From positions 1 to 36,227 of the forward strand of contig CANIRG010000008.1 of NCBI GenBank assembly GCA_947469635.1: a stretch of 36,227 nucleotides of DNA. The letters run 5' to 3'. The notes under the pieces are model-generated. The model had not been told where the DNA came from. It saw only the letters and a list, made by a program, of their open reading frames with translations, and made no database searches. The position numbers and the translations under genes are program-made. The first letter of the stretch is position 1; each line of letters begins with the position of its first letter. Shown here in pieces: positions 17,511-25,525 of the stretch. Source of the stretch: Rhodospirillales bacterium (lineage in GTDB: Bacteria > Pseudomonadota > Alphaproteobacteria > Reyranellales > Reyranellaceae).

Positions 17511-18617
17511 ATGTTGGAAAGAACGCGTACGCCGGTCTCCGGCCGGCACGATTGCCACGTCAGCATCCGGAATCTCCACAAGGCCTATGGCGACGTCGTC
17601 GCCGTCAAGGACGTGACGATCGAGGTGAAGCCGGGCGAGTTCCTGGCGCTGCTCGGGCCCTCGGGATCGGGCAAGACCACTCTGCTGATGGCGGTCGCGG
17701 GCTTCGATTTCCCCGACTCGGGACGGATCGAGATCGGCGGCCAGGACGTCACCTGGATGCCGCCGCACAAGCGCGACCTCGGCATGGTGTTTCAGCGCTA
17801 CACGCTGTTCCCGCACATGAGCGTGCTCGACAACATCGCCTTCCCTCTGCGCATGCGAAAAGTGGGACGCGCGGCGCGCGAGGAGCGCGCCCGGGCGGCG
17901 CTCGCCACCGTGCAGCTCGAAGGCTACGGCGACCGCACGCCGGCGCAATTGTCCGGCGGCCAGCAGCAGCGCGTCGCGCTCGCGCGGGCCATCGTCTACA
18001 ATCCCAAGGTCCTGCTCATGGATGAGCCCCTCTCCGCGCTCGACAAGAAGCTGCGGGAGGAGATGCAGGTCGAGATCAAGCACCTCCAGCGCGAGCTTGG
18101 CATCTCGGTGATCTTCGTGACGCACGACCAGACCGAGGCCCTCACCATGGCGGACCGCATCGCCGTCCTGAACTTCGGCGAGCTGCAGCAGGTGGGCGCG
18201 CCGAAGGAGCTCTACGAGCACCCGGCCTCCGCCTTCGTCGCGGGCTTCATCGGCGAGACGAATTTCTGGCGGGCGCGAGCCAAGGCCGATGCCACCGCTG
18301 GCGACGAGACCGAGGTCGAGCTCGACGGCGGCGATACGGCGCGAGTGCTGGCAACCCAAGCGTTTCGGCGCGACCAGGCCGTGCAGGTCGCGATTCGCCC
18401 CGAGCATGTCAAGCTCGCCCCGAACGCGAGCGGCATGACGGCTGCGATCGACGACGCGATCTACGCCGGCAGCATCACGACTCTGCTGGTGAAGACCAAG
18501 GGTCCGACGTTGCGCGTTCGCCTGTCTACACCCGACGAGGCCGCGGCCACGACACCCGGCGGCACCCTCTCTCTCACGTGGGAGGCCCGGCACGCGCGGG
18601 CCTACGCCGTGTCATGA
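17511..18617 (+). CDS. Polyamine-type ABC importer ATPase (PotA-like)
   Basis: This 368-residue ATPase belongs to the spermidine/putrescine/iron(III) subfamily. The Walker A motif is GPSGSGKT (49-56), the Q-loop VFQRYTLFPHMSVLDNIAFPL, the signature LSGGQ (147-151), Walker B LLMDE (168-172) and the H-loop VTHDQTEALTMADR. The C-terminal 120 residues form the TOBE/OB regulatory domain (VAIRPEHVKLAP near residue 300). Start ATG 17511 lacks a ribosome-binding site but is the only ATG that includes the first strand. It is the first gene of the six-gene operon and overlaps the first permease by ATGA (18614-18617). By family it would energise uptake of a small, often cationic, organic solute. Confidence 0.94.
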   Translation: MLERTRTPVSGRHDCHVSIRNLHKAYGDVVAVKDVTIEVKPGEFLALLGPSGSGKTTLLMAVAGFDFPDSGRIEIGGQDVTWMPPHKRDLGMVFQRYTLFPHMSVLDNIAFPLRMRKVGRAAREERARAALATVQLEGYGDRTPAQLSGGQQQRVALARAIVYNPKVLLMDEPLSALDKKLREEMQVEIKHLQRELGISVIFVTHDQTEALTMADRIAVLNFGELQQVGAPKELYEHPASAFVAGFIGETNFWRARAKADATAGDETEVELDGGDTARVLATQAFRRDQAVQVAIRPEHVKLAPNASGMTAAIDDAIYAGSITTLLVKTKGPTLRVRLSTPDEAAATTPGGTLSLTWEARHARAYAVS

Positions 18618-19483
18618 GCAGGCGGCCCTCGACCTTCATGCTGGGCGGCCGCACCTACAGCCCGGCCGCGAGCCTGCTTCTCGCGCTGCCGTTCCTGGCG
18701 ATGATCGTGCTGGCCTTCCTGCTGCCGCTCGGGATGCTGCTGCACGAAAGCCTGTTCGTGCCGTCCTTCAACCTCGCCAACTACGAAAAGGTCTTCGACC
18801 AGGCTGTCTATCTCCGCGTCATGGGGCGGACGCTCCGGATCTCGGCCTTCGTGACGATCATCACGCTGCTGCTGGCCTATCCGCTGGCGGCATTGATGGC
18901 ACGCACCCGCGGCCTGCTGCTGGCCATCCTCCTGCTGGCGGTCCTGCTGCCGCTCTGGACCTCGGTCCTCGTCCGCACCTACGCCTGGCTGGTGCTGCTC
19001 CAGCGCAACGGCGTGCTGAACGATATCCTGTTCGGCCTGCACATCATCTCGGCGCCCACGCAATTCCTGCGCACCGAGGGCGCGGTCGTGCTGGCGATGA
19101 GCCACGTCCTGCTGCCCTTCATGGTGCTGCCGCTCTACGCCGCCCTGCGCGCGATCCCCAACGACTATGTCCGCGCCGCCCAGGTCTTGGGTGCCGGCAG
19201 TCTCTCGGTGTTCCGCCACGTCGTGCTACCGCTGTCGCTGCCGGGTACCTCGTCAGGCTGCCTGATGGTGTTCCTGCTGGCGATCGGCTTCTTCGTCACG
19301 CCGGCGCTGATCGGCGGACCGCAGCAGATGATGCTGGCGACGCTGGTGCAGCAGCAGGTGACGGAGCTGCTCAACTGGCCCTTCGCCGGAGCCCTGGTCG
19401 GCGTGCTGCTGCTGTTCGTCCTGATCCTGGTGATCGCCTTCAACCGCGTCGTGCGGCTCGACCGTTTCGTTGGTCAGGTATGA
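18614..19483 (+). CDS. Polyamine-type ABC importer permease 1 (PotB-like)
   Basis: This 289-residue inner-membrane permease has about six helices; the first (SLLLALPFLAMIVLAFLLPL) follows a basic cytoplasmic leader. The PotB/PotH class marks are PLGMLLHESLFVPSFNLANYEKVF in the first periplasmic loop, LLPLWTSVLVRTYAWLVLLQ with RNGVLND in the core, and the EAA loop RAIPNDYVRAAQVLGAGSL with FRHVVLPLSLPG. The start at 18614 forms ATGA with the ATPase stop; a frame extension back to 18578 is unconserved. Its stop overlaps the next permease start in the same way (19480-19483). Confidence 0.94.
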   Translation: MSRRPSTFMLGGRTYSPAASLLLALPFLAMIVLAFLLPLGMLLHESLFVPSFNLANYEKVFDQAVYLRVMGRTLRISAFVTIITLLLAYPLAALMARTRGLLLAILLLAVLLPLWTSVLVRTYAWLVLLQRNGVLNDILFGLHIISAPTQFLRTEGAVVLAMSHVLLPFMVLPLYAALRAIPNDYVRAAQVLGAGSLSVFRHVVLPLSLPGTSSGCLMVFLLAIGFFVTPALIGGPQQMMLATLVQQQVTELLNWPFAGALVGVLLLFVLILVIAFNRVVRLDRFVGQV

Positions 19484-20277
19484 GAAGGACGCGCCCTGCC
19501 GCGAGCACGCTGGCCGTCTCGGCGGTCGCCTATGCCGTCACCGTCTTCCTGCTGCTGCCCACGATCCTGATCGTGCCGATGTCGTTCGGGCCCGACCAGT
19601 ATCTGCGCTTTCCCCCGGCCGGCTTCACCCTCCACTGGTATGCGGTCTATTTCACCGATGCCGACTGGATCGGCGCCACGTTGTTCAGCGTCAAGATCGC
19701 GGTGCTGACGGCCATCGCCGCGACCCTCATCGGCACGCTGATTTCCGTGGCTCTGGTGCGCGGTCGCCTGCCGCTTAAACGCCTGTTCGAGCTGCTGGTC
19801 GTGGGACCGGTGATCGTGCCCAACATTGCGCTGGCGATCGCCATGTTCCTGGTGTTCGACCGGCTGCGGCTCACCGGCACGACCCTGGGCTTCGTGGCGG
19901 CCCACACCGCGCTTGCCATGCCCTTCGTCGTCTTCACGATCCTGGCCTCGCTCTATCGCTTCGATTCCGATCTCGAGCGTGCGGCCCTGTCCTGCGGTGC
20001 CAATCCCCTGCAGGCGTTCCTCCTCGTCACCCTGCCGCAGATCTCGCCCGGAATCATTTCCGCCGCCCTGTTCGCCTTCATCATCTCGTTCGACGAGCCC
20101 GTGATCTCGTTCTTCATCTCGAACCTCGACAACCGCTCGCTGCCGCGCAAGATGTTCGAGGATATCGACTACAACATATCGCCAACGCTCGCCGCGGTGG
20201 CCACAATGCTGACCGCGCTCACGCTGCTGGCGCTGGTTCTGGGCCATTTGCTGAAACGTCGTTCGAACCATCCGTGA
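19480..20277 (+). CDS. Polyamine-type ABC importer permease 2 (PotC-like)
   Basis: This 265-residue permease is the partner of the PotB-like subunit. The first helix spans about residues 10-34 (VSAVAYAVTVFLLLPTILIVPMS), then PPAGFTLHWYAVYFTDADW, characteristic of the PotC/PotI class. The core contains VGPVIVPNIALAIAMFLVFD. The EAA loop is SDLERAALSCGANPLQAFLL with TLPQISPGI. FAFIISFDEPVISFFIS is the typical penultimate helix. The start is coupled by ATGA to the upstream gene. A 27-base gap with a strong ribosome-binding site separates it from the binding-protein gene. Confidence 0.94.
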   Translation: MRRTRPAASTLAVSAVAYAVTVFLLLPTILIVPMSFGPDQYLRFPPAGFTLHWYAVYFTDADWIGATLFSVKIAVLTAIAATLIGTLISVALVRGRLPLKRLFELLVVGPVIVPNIALAIAMFLVFDRLRLTGTTLGFVAAHTALAMPFVVFTILASLYRFDSDLERAALSCGANPLQAFLLVTLPQISPGIISAALFAFIISFDEPVISFFISNLDNRSLPRKMFEDIDYNISPTLAAVATMLTALTLLALVLGHLLKRRSNHP

Positions 20278-20291
20278 TCCGTATCGACCCC

Positions 20292-20299
20292 GAGGAGAG
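20292..20299 (+). promoter_or_regulatory. Strong ribosome-binding site of the PotD-like gene
   Basis: GAGGAGAG lies 5 bases before the ATG at 20305. It is clearly stronger than the signals of the other operon genes, which rely on overlap with the preceding stop. This fits the usual need for excess binding protein over membrane subunits. Confidence 0.6.
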
Positions 20300-20304
20300 T
20301 TGCG

Positions 20305-21360
20305 ATGAACATGAAGCGCCGTAGCCTGATTGCCGCCGCTGGCGCGGCCACCCTCCCCGGCCTGCGTCCCGCCTGGGCGCAGGGCAGCGGCGAGGTGATC
20401 ATCGCCACCACCGGCGGCCTGATGACCAACAGCCTGCAGACGCATTTCTACAAGCGCTTCGAGGCCGACACCGGCATCAAGGTGCGCCCCGTCGCCATCG
20501 AGCTGCCCGACCAGTGGGCGCGCGCGGTCGCGGGCGCGCGCAGCGGCAGCGTGCCGTTCGACGTCGTGACGGCGACGCCACCCGACCTGATCCAGCACGC
20601 CGAGCTGCTGCAGACGCTCGACTGCACCGCCATGCCAGGGATCGTGGCCCATGCGCTGCCCAACAGCTGCATGACCAAGGGCATCATCCGCACCGTCGGC
20701 GGCATGGCGCTCACCTGGTCGAAGAAGGCCTTCCCCAACGGTGGTCCGCAATCCTGGGCCGACTTCTTCGATGTCGCGAAGTTCCCGGGACCGCGCTCGC
20801 TGCCCGACACCGGCGACCGCGAATGGTGGGTGCCGCTGGCCGCGCTGATGGCCGACGGCGTGCCGCGCGACAAGCTGTTCCCGATGGATCTCGACCGCGC
20901 CTACAAGAAGCTCGACACGATCAAGAAGAGCGTCGCAGCCTGGTGGAAGAGCGGCGACAATTCCATGCAGGTCCTGCGCGGCGGCGACGCGGTGATGAGC
21001 ATGCTCTATTCGAGCCGCGCCGTGCCCCTGGCCAAGAGCGGCGAGTTCGACTTCACCTGGAACGGCGCCATCCGCGACACCGGCAACTGGGCGGTGCTGA
21101 AGGGCGGGCCGAATACCCAGAACGGCGTGAAGTTCCTCGACTTCTTCGTGCAGAACCCGGCCGAGCACCTGCCGTTCAGCAACGCCGTGAGCTTCGACTC
21201 CAACAACAAGGAGGCCGCCGCCCAGGTCCCCGAGGCGGATCGCCGCTTCCGGCCGAGCTATCCCGCGAACTACGAGAAGCTGGTCATCGCCGACTTCCAG
21301 TGGATCGCCGGCGAGCGCGCCAAGATGCGCGAGCGTTGGGTGAGCTGGCTCACGGCCTAG
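20305..21360 (+). CDS. Polyamine-type ABC importer substrate-binding protein (PotD-like)
   Basis: This 351-residue periplasmic binding protein belongs to the PotD/spermidine-putrescine-like class. The signal sequence MNMKRRSLIAAAGAATLP with PAWA-QG is Tat-like (KRRSLI), cleaved near residue 25. The mature part begins GEVIIATTGGLMTN and continues HFYKRFEADTGIKVRPVAIE, VPFDVVTATPPDLIQHAELL and KGIIRTVGGMALTWSKKAFP, followed by SWADFFDVAKFPGPRSLPD. The segment YEKLVIADFQWIAGERAKMRERW closes the C-terminus as in PotD-like proteins. The acidic residues and aromatic box that bind polyamines were not verified, so the ligand is open. Its gene is followed 7 bases later by the amidohydrolase small subunit, suggesting that the ligand is delivered to that enzyme. 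Confidence 0.92.
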   Translation: MNMKRRSLIAAAGAATLPGLRPAWAQGSGEVIIATTGGLMTNSLQTHFYKRFEADTGIKVRPVAIELPDQWARAVAGARSGSVPFDVVTATPPDLIQHAELLQTLDCTAMPGIVAHALPNSCMTKGIIRTVGGMALTWSKKAFPNGGPQSWADFFDVAKFPGPRSLPDTGDREWWVPLAALMADGVPRDKLFPMDLDRAYKKLDTIKKSVAAWWKSGDNSMQVLRGGDAVMSMLYSSRAVPLAKSGEFDFTWNGAIRDTGNWAVLKGGPNTQNGVKFLDFFVQNPAEHLPFSNAVSFDSNNKEAAAQVPEADRRFRPSYPANYEKLVIADFQWIAGERAKMRERWVSWLTA

Positions 21361-21367
21361 GCACGTC

Positions 21368-21730
21368 ATGCTCGTCACCTATGCCGAGGCGGCCCACTGG
21401 CCGATCGACGCGAGGCGCCTCGACCTGGTCGAGGAGTTTCGCCGCAAGCCGCGCGGGCCGCACGGCGAGGAGCTGCAGAAGCTGCTGCATCGCATGCGCT
21501 GGGCCGGCGATTTCGAGACCGGGGGCGGACGCTACGTCCTCGTCGTCAAGACGCCGGGGAAGGAATGGCTGCTCGGCCGCCTGCCCCGTGAGCGCGGCAA
21601 GCCGATCGAGGTGATGGGCAATCGCCTCTTCACCTCGATCGCCGAGGGCGAGTGGGAGGTCTTCAAGCTGCGCTGGGAAGCGCTCACCGGCACGGTGCTG
21701 CCGGAGCATCTGAGGGAAGCGCTGGCATGA
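21368..21730 (+). CDS. N,N-dimethylformamidase-like small (alpha) subunit
   Basis: This 120-residue protein is assigned to the light subunit of dimethylformamidase mainly by position: it precedes and overlaps (ATGA, 21727-21730) the large-subunit gene, as in characterised Paracoccus and Alcaligenes operons, and its size is close to the known light chain (about 130). The sequence is strongly charged, with a helix-rich N-terminus (DARRLDLVEEFRRKPRG, then GEELQKLLHRMRW) and a strand-rich middle (GGRYVLVVKTPGKEWLLGRL). It ends with RLFTSIAEGEWEVFKLRWE, comparable to the C-terminal half of known light chains. Overall identity to the characterised subunit looks low. It lacks a signal peptide, so it is cytoplasmic. 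The gene starts 7 bases after the binding-protein stop. Confidence 0.75.
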   Translation: MLVTYAEAAHWPIDARRLDLVEEFRRKPRGPHGEELQKLLHRMRWAGDFETGGGRYVLVVKTPGKEWLLGRLPRERGKPIEVMGNRLFTSIAEGEWEVFKLRWEALTGTVLPEHLREALA

Positions 21731-23967
21731 CCGATACGACGTCCGTTCTCGGCTATGCCTGGCCAATGATCGTCTCGGCCGGCGAGAAGATCGCGTTTCA
21801 TCTTTCGAGCACCACCTTGAAGAGCGCGGAGGCGGCGCTGGTGCGCGTGCGGTGCGCCGATCCCGACCCCGCCGGTCCCGGCCTGCGCCTCGCGGAGATG
21901 CCGACCACGCTCGACGGCACGCTTGCCCTCTCGCACCAGCCCCTCCTGCCGGGATCCTGCGCAGTAGTCGCCGATGCGCCCACGCTCGTGGAGTTTCAGT
22001 CCTTCACCGTCGGCGCCTTCGTGTGGCCGACGATGCCCGGCGCTCGGGGGCAAACGCTCGTCTCGCGCTGGAGTGATCGGGGCGGCGGCTGGCGACTCGG
22101 CCTCGATGCGGACGGCCATCTCGAATTCGAGCTGTCGGCCGAGGGCGAGACCTGGCGAGCGGCGACACGGCAACCTCTTCAGGTCAGGGAATGGGCGCTG
22201 GTCGGCGGCGCCTGGGACGCAGCGGCCGGTGTCCTGCGAGTCATGGTCCATAGCCACGACGCCCAGGGCGGACGCGAGCGGCGCGCCGTGGTCGAGGGCA
22301 AAGGGCCGACGACAATGCAATGGCCGGTCGGTGCTCCGCTGGTCATCGCGGCACAGGCCAAGGACGCGATCTCATACGGCGCATTCTACGACGGCAAGAT
22401 CGATCGGCCGCGGCTCTACGCCGATGCGCTCGGTGTCGATGCGCTGCAGCGGCTTTGCGACGCGCAGGAGATCGTGCCGGCGGATGCAAGGCTGGTCGCG
22501 GCCTGGAACTTCTCGCTCGACATCCCCTCCTCCACCGTGACCGATATGTCGGCGAACCGGCTACACGGCGCGCTGCGGCAGATGCCGGCGCGCGGCATGA
22601 CGGGCGCGAACTGGGACGGCAGCAGCGACCGCTGGACCGAACGGCCGGCACAGTACGGCGCCATCCATTTCCACAGCGACGACATGGCCGACGCGGAGTG
22701 GGCGCCTAGCGTCGAGGTCGCGATTCCGGCCGACTGGCGCAGCGGCTTCTACGCCCTGCGGCTACGGGCGCATCCGGCGGGGGCGGACCCCGTCGAGAGC
22801 TTCGTGGGTTTCTTCGTCCGCGCCGACCTCGGCAAGGCGCGCGCGCCGGTGGCTTTCGTGGCCAGCACCGGCACGTTCCTCGCCTACGCCAACAGCGCGC
22901 TGCGTCTCGACCAAGTCCATGCCGAGTCGATGCTCGAGGGATTGCTGACGCTGTCGCGCGACGACCTCTACCTGCAGGAGCATCGCGAGCTCGGGCTCTC
23001 GACCTACGACACGCACGCCGACGGTAGCGGCTGGTGCATCAGCTCGGGCAAGCGGCCGATCCTGAACATGCGGCCGCGCGGCAACGTGTTCAACTACGGC
23101 AACGACACGCACCTGATCGACTGGCTGGAGGAGACCGGGCAGGACTACGACATCGTCACCGACGACGACATCCATCGCCACGGGCTGCAGGTGCTGAAAC
23201 CCTATCGCTGCGTCATCACCGGCTCGCACCCCGAATATATCAGCCGCGAGATCTGGGACGCCTTCGACGCCTATCAGCAGAGCGGCGGCCGGCACATGTA
23301 CCTGGGCGGCAACGGCTTCTACTGGCGCATCGCCTACCATCCGACCCAACCGCACACGATCGAGATGCGGCGCGGCATGACCGGCCTGCGCACCTGGGAG
23401 GGCGAGGCCGGCGAGACGGCGCTCGGCTTCACCGGCGAGCCCTCCTCGACGTGGCGCAGCAACGGCCGTCCGCCGCAACGGCTGGTCGGCGTGGGCTTCG
23501 ATGCCCAGGTGTTCACCCACTCCTCGCCCTATCGCTGGCTCGACGGCGCGCGCTCGCCTGCGCTCACCTGGCTGACCGACGGTATCGACCTCGACAGGCC
23601 GCTCGGCGATTTCGGCCTCCGCGGCAACGGCGCCGCCGGCGTCGAGGTCGACCGACTCGAGTTCACGCTGGGCACGCCACCCGGCGCCGTCTGGCTCGCG
23701 ACGGCGGATCGCCTCGGCTACGGCGGCACGCCGGCGCCCGAGGAACTGCGGACCCTCCATCGCGGCGTCATGGGCGACCAGAATGCCCAGGTGCGCGCCG
23801 ACCTGGTCTATTTCCCGACGGCCAACGGCGGCGGCGTCTTCTCGACGGGCTCCATCGCCTGGGTCTGCGCGCTCTCCCATGGCAACTACGACAACAATGT
23901 GAGCCGGCTCACGGGTAACGTGCTGCGGCGCTTCCTCGACGAAAGGCCGCTCTCTATTTCTTCGTGA
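21727..23967 (+). CDS. N,N-dimethylformamidase-like large (beta) subunit, iron amidohydrolase
   Basis: This 746-residue protein is close in length to dimethylformamidase heavy chains (about 760). Family members hydrolyse N-substituted formamides at a mononuclear Fe(III) held by two tyrosines and a glutamate. The N-terminal 80 residues form a beta-rich domain, followed by a LamG/concanavalin-like domain (about 90-260, with FQSFTVGAFVWPTMPG) and the catalytic domain. Candidate iron ligands are Y387 (FLAYANS), Y427 (LSTYDTHADGSG) and E503 (SHPEY). H501 and N529 (YLGGNG) keep the exact spacing I recall for catalytic H519 and N547 of the Paracoccus enzyme, and E640 (VEVDRLE) may match E657. The start is ATG 21727, coupled to the small subunit. 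The 3' end overlaps the convergent binding-protein gene by 14 bases. The natural substrate is unproven. Confidence 0.88.
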   Translation: MTDTTSVLGYAWPMIVSAGEKIAFHLSSTTLKSAEAALVRVRCADPDPAGPGLRLAEMPTTLDGTLALSHQPLLPGSCAVVADAPTLVEFQSFTVGAFVWPTMPGARGQTLVSRWSDRGGGWRLGLDADGHLEFELSAEGETWRAATRQPLQVREWALVGGAWDAAAGVLRVMVHSHDAQGGRERRAVVEGKGPTTMQWPVGAPLVIAAQAKDAISYGAFYDGKIDRPRLYADALGVDALQRLCDAQEIVPADARLVAAWNFSLDIPSSTVTDMSANRLHGALRQMPARGMTGANWDGSSDRWTERPAQYGAIHFHSDDMADAEWAPSVEVAIPADWRSGFYALRLRAHPAGADPVESFVGFFVRADLGKARAPVAFVASTGTFLAYANSALRLDQVHAESMLEGLLTLSRDDLYLQEHRELGLSTYDTHADGSGWCISSGKRPILNMRPRGNVFNYGNDTHLIDWLEETGQDYDIVTDDDIHRHGLQVLKPYRCVITGSHPEYISREIWDAFDAYQQSGGRHMYLGGNGFYWRIAYHPTQPHTIEMRRGMTGLRTWEGEAGETALGFTGEPSSTWRSNGRPPQRLVGVGFDAQVFTHSSPYRWLDGARSPALTWLTDGIDLDRPLGDFGLRGNGAAGVEVDRLEFTLGTPPGAVWLATADRLGYGGTPAPEELRTLHRGVMGDQNAQVRADLVYFPTANGGGVFSTGSIAWVCALSHGNYDNNVSRLTGNVLRRFLDERPLSISS

Positions 23968-25525
23968 CGTTCCAGAACACTGTCGCCGGCGCCGCCACCA
24001 TGCCGTCGATGTTCGTGCGCATTGCGGAGGGCTGGTAGAGCTGGCCGAGATTGACGAACGTTGGCGCGCCAACCCAGTGCTTTTGCAGGTCCATCGCAGT
24101 CTGCTTCCGCTTGACGGGATCCGTTTCCTTGGCGAAGGCGTCGCGCAGCCTCTCGATCTCGGGATCGCATGGCCAACCGTAGGTCGCCTTCTCGCAGGAG
24201 GCATTGAACAGGTTTGCCGAAACAGGGTTCAGGATATCGGCGGCACCCGAGTAGGTGAAAAGAGCGTTCCAACCGCCCTTGTCCGCCGGATCCTTCCGCG
24301 TGCGGCGGGTGACCAGCGTCTGCCAGTCCATCGTCTGCAGGTCGACCTTGAAGCCCGCCGCCTCGAGCTGCGCCTTGGCCACCGGTCCGAGGTTGACCAT
24401 GGCGGAGATGTCGGTCGCCTGCAGGAGCACCACGGGCGTGCCGTCGTAACCTGCCGCCGTCAGCAGCGCCCTCGCCTTCGCAGCATCCTGGTTCAGCACC
24501 TCCTGCATGCCCTCGTCGGAGCCGAGCGGTGTGCCGCAGACGAAAGGGGCCTTGCAGACCTTGTAGTATTTGGGGTCGCCGATCGTGGCCTTCAGGAACT
24601 CCTCCTGGCCGAAAGCGACCATCGCGGCGTGGCGAACCTTGGGATCGTCGAACGGCTTTATCAGGGTGTTGAAGCGGAACTCGTACTGGCTGCCGATCGG
24701 ATTGCTGTCGAACAACTTGATGTTCTTGTCGCCGGCCACGATCGGCAGCAGGTCGTGCGGCAGCGCCTGGACGATATCGACCTCGCCATTCTGCAGCGCG
24801 CTTACCTGGGTCTGTGGATCGGGAATCCAGATCCATTCGACACGCTCCATCTTCGCGACCTTGCCGCCGGAGAGACCCGCAGGCGGCTCGCCGCGCGGCC
24901 GGCTCACACTGTTCCGGGCGAACACCACCTTCTCGCCGGGCTTCCATTCGTCGGCCTTGAAGACGAAGGGCCCGGAGCCGATCACGTCCTCGACCTTGAT
25001 CTGCGTCGTAGGCGGAGTCTCGGCGGTCTTCTTCGGCATCATGAAGGGCGCGCTCGACGACGCCTTGGCAAGCGATTCCAGCACCAGGCCGTAGGGCTCC
25101 TTCATCTTCATCCGGAAGGTCCGGGCGTCGACCGCCTCGAAGCCATCGCCCGAGGCCAGCATCTTCTGGCCCATCGTGTCGCGAGCGCCCCACCGCTTGA
25201 TCGAGGCGATGCAGTCCTCGGAAGTGACGGGCTGGCCGTTGCTCCACTTGTTGTCGCGCAGGGTGAAGCTCCAGGTGAGCTTGTCGGGCGAGACGCTCCA
25301 GCTCTCGACCATCTGCGGCTTCACCTCGAACCTGTCGTCCAGGGCGAAGAGCACGTCCCAGACCATGTAGCCGAAGTCGCGCTGGATGTAGGCGCTGCTC
25401 CAGATCGGATCGAGGATCTTCACGTCCGATCCCATGGCCACCTTCAGGGTTTGTGCCTGGGTCGCGCCGGCGATGCTGGCCACCAGCAGCGCGACGATCG
25501 CCGATCTCGCCAATTTTCGCATCAT
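23954..25525 (-). CDS. Orphan ABC substrate-binding protein, family 5
   Basis: This 523-residue binding protein is of the peptide/nickel type (SBP_bac_5). It has a Sec signal (KLARSAIVALLVASIAGATQAQ, cleaved near residue 25) and family sequence QTLKVAMGSDVKILDPIWSS, VESWSVSPDKLTWSFTLRD, NKWSNGQPVTSEDCIASIKRW and IGSGPFVFKADEWKPGEK. No permease or ATPase gene accompanies it; the only other gene of this unit is the upstream hydrolase, with which it shares ATGA (25522-25525). It could feed the peptide-type importer encoded at 8121-11927, whose own binding protein is of the same family but distinct in sequence. Its 3' end overlaps that of the dimethylformamidase-like gene. Confidence 0.93.
   Translation of the reverse strand: MMRKLARSAIVALLVASIAGATQAQTLKVAMGSDVKILDPIWSSAYIQRDFGYMVWDVLFALDDRFEVKPQMVESWSVSPDKLTWSFTLRDNKWSNGQPVTSEDCIASIKRWGARDTMGQKMLASGDGFEAVDARTFRMKMKEPYGLVLESLAKASSSAPFMMPKKTAETPPTTQIKVEDVIGSGPFVFKADEWKPGEKVVFARNSVSRPRGEPPAGLSGGKVAKMERVEWIWIPDPQTQVSALQNGEVDIVQALPHDLLPIVAGDKNIKLFDSNPIGSQYEFRFNTLIKPFDDPKVRHAAMVAFGQEEFLKATIGDPKYYKVCKAPFVCGTPLGSDEGMQEVLNQDAAKARALLTAAGYDGTPVVLLQATDISAMVNLGPVAKAQLEAAGFKVDLQTMDWQTLVTRRTRKDPADKGGWNALFTYSGAADILNPVSANLFNASCEKATYGWPCDPEIERLRDAFAKETDPVKRKQTAMDLQKHWVGAPTFVNLGQLYQPSAMRTNIDGMVAAPATVFWNVTKK

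Noticed and set aside
17511-21360. Naming the importer genes potA-potD outright
   Set aside because: The family is clear but the ligand is not, and linkage to an amidohydrolase suggests a non-polyamine substrate, so symbols were withheld.
19474-21378. 634-codon open frame on the minus strand opposite the PotC/PotD-like genes
   Set aside because: Product is low-complexity Gly/His/Arg/Gln-rich sequence, opposite two well-conserved genes. It is a composition artefact.
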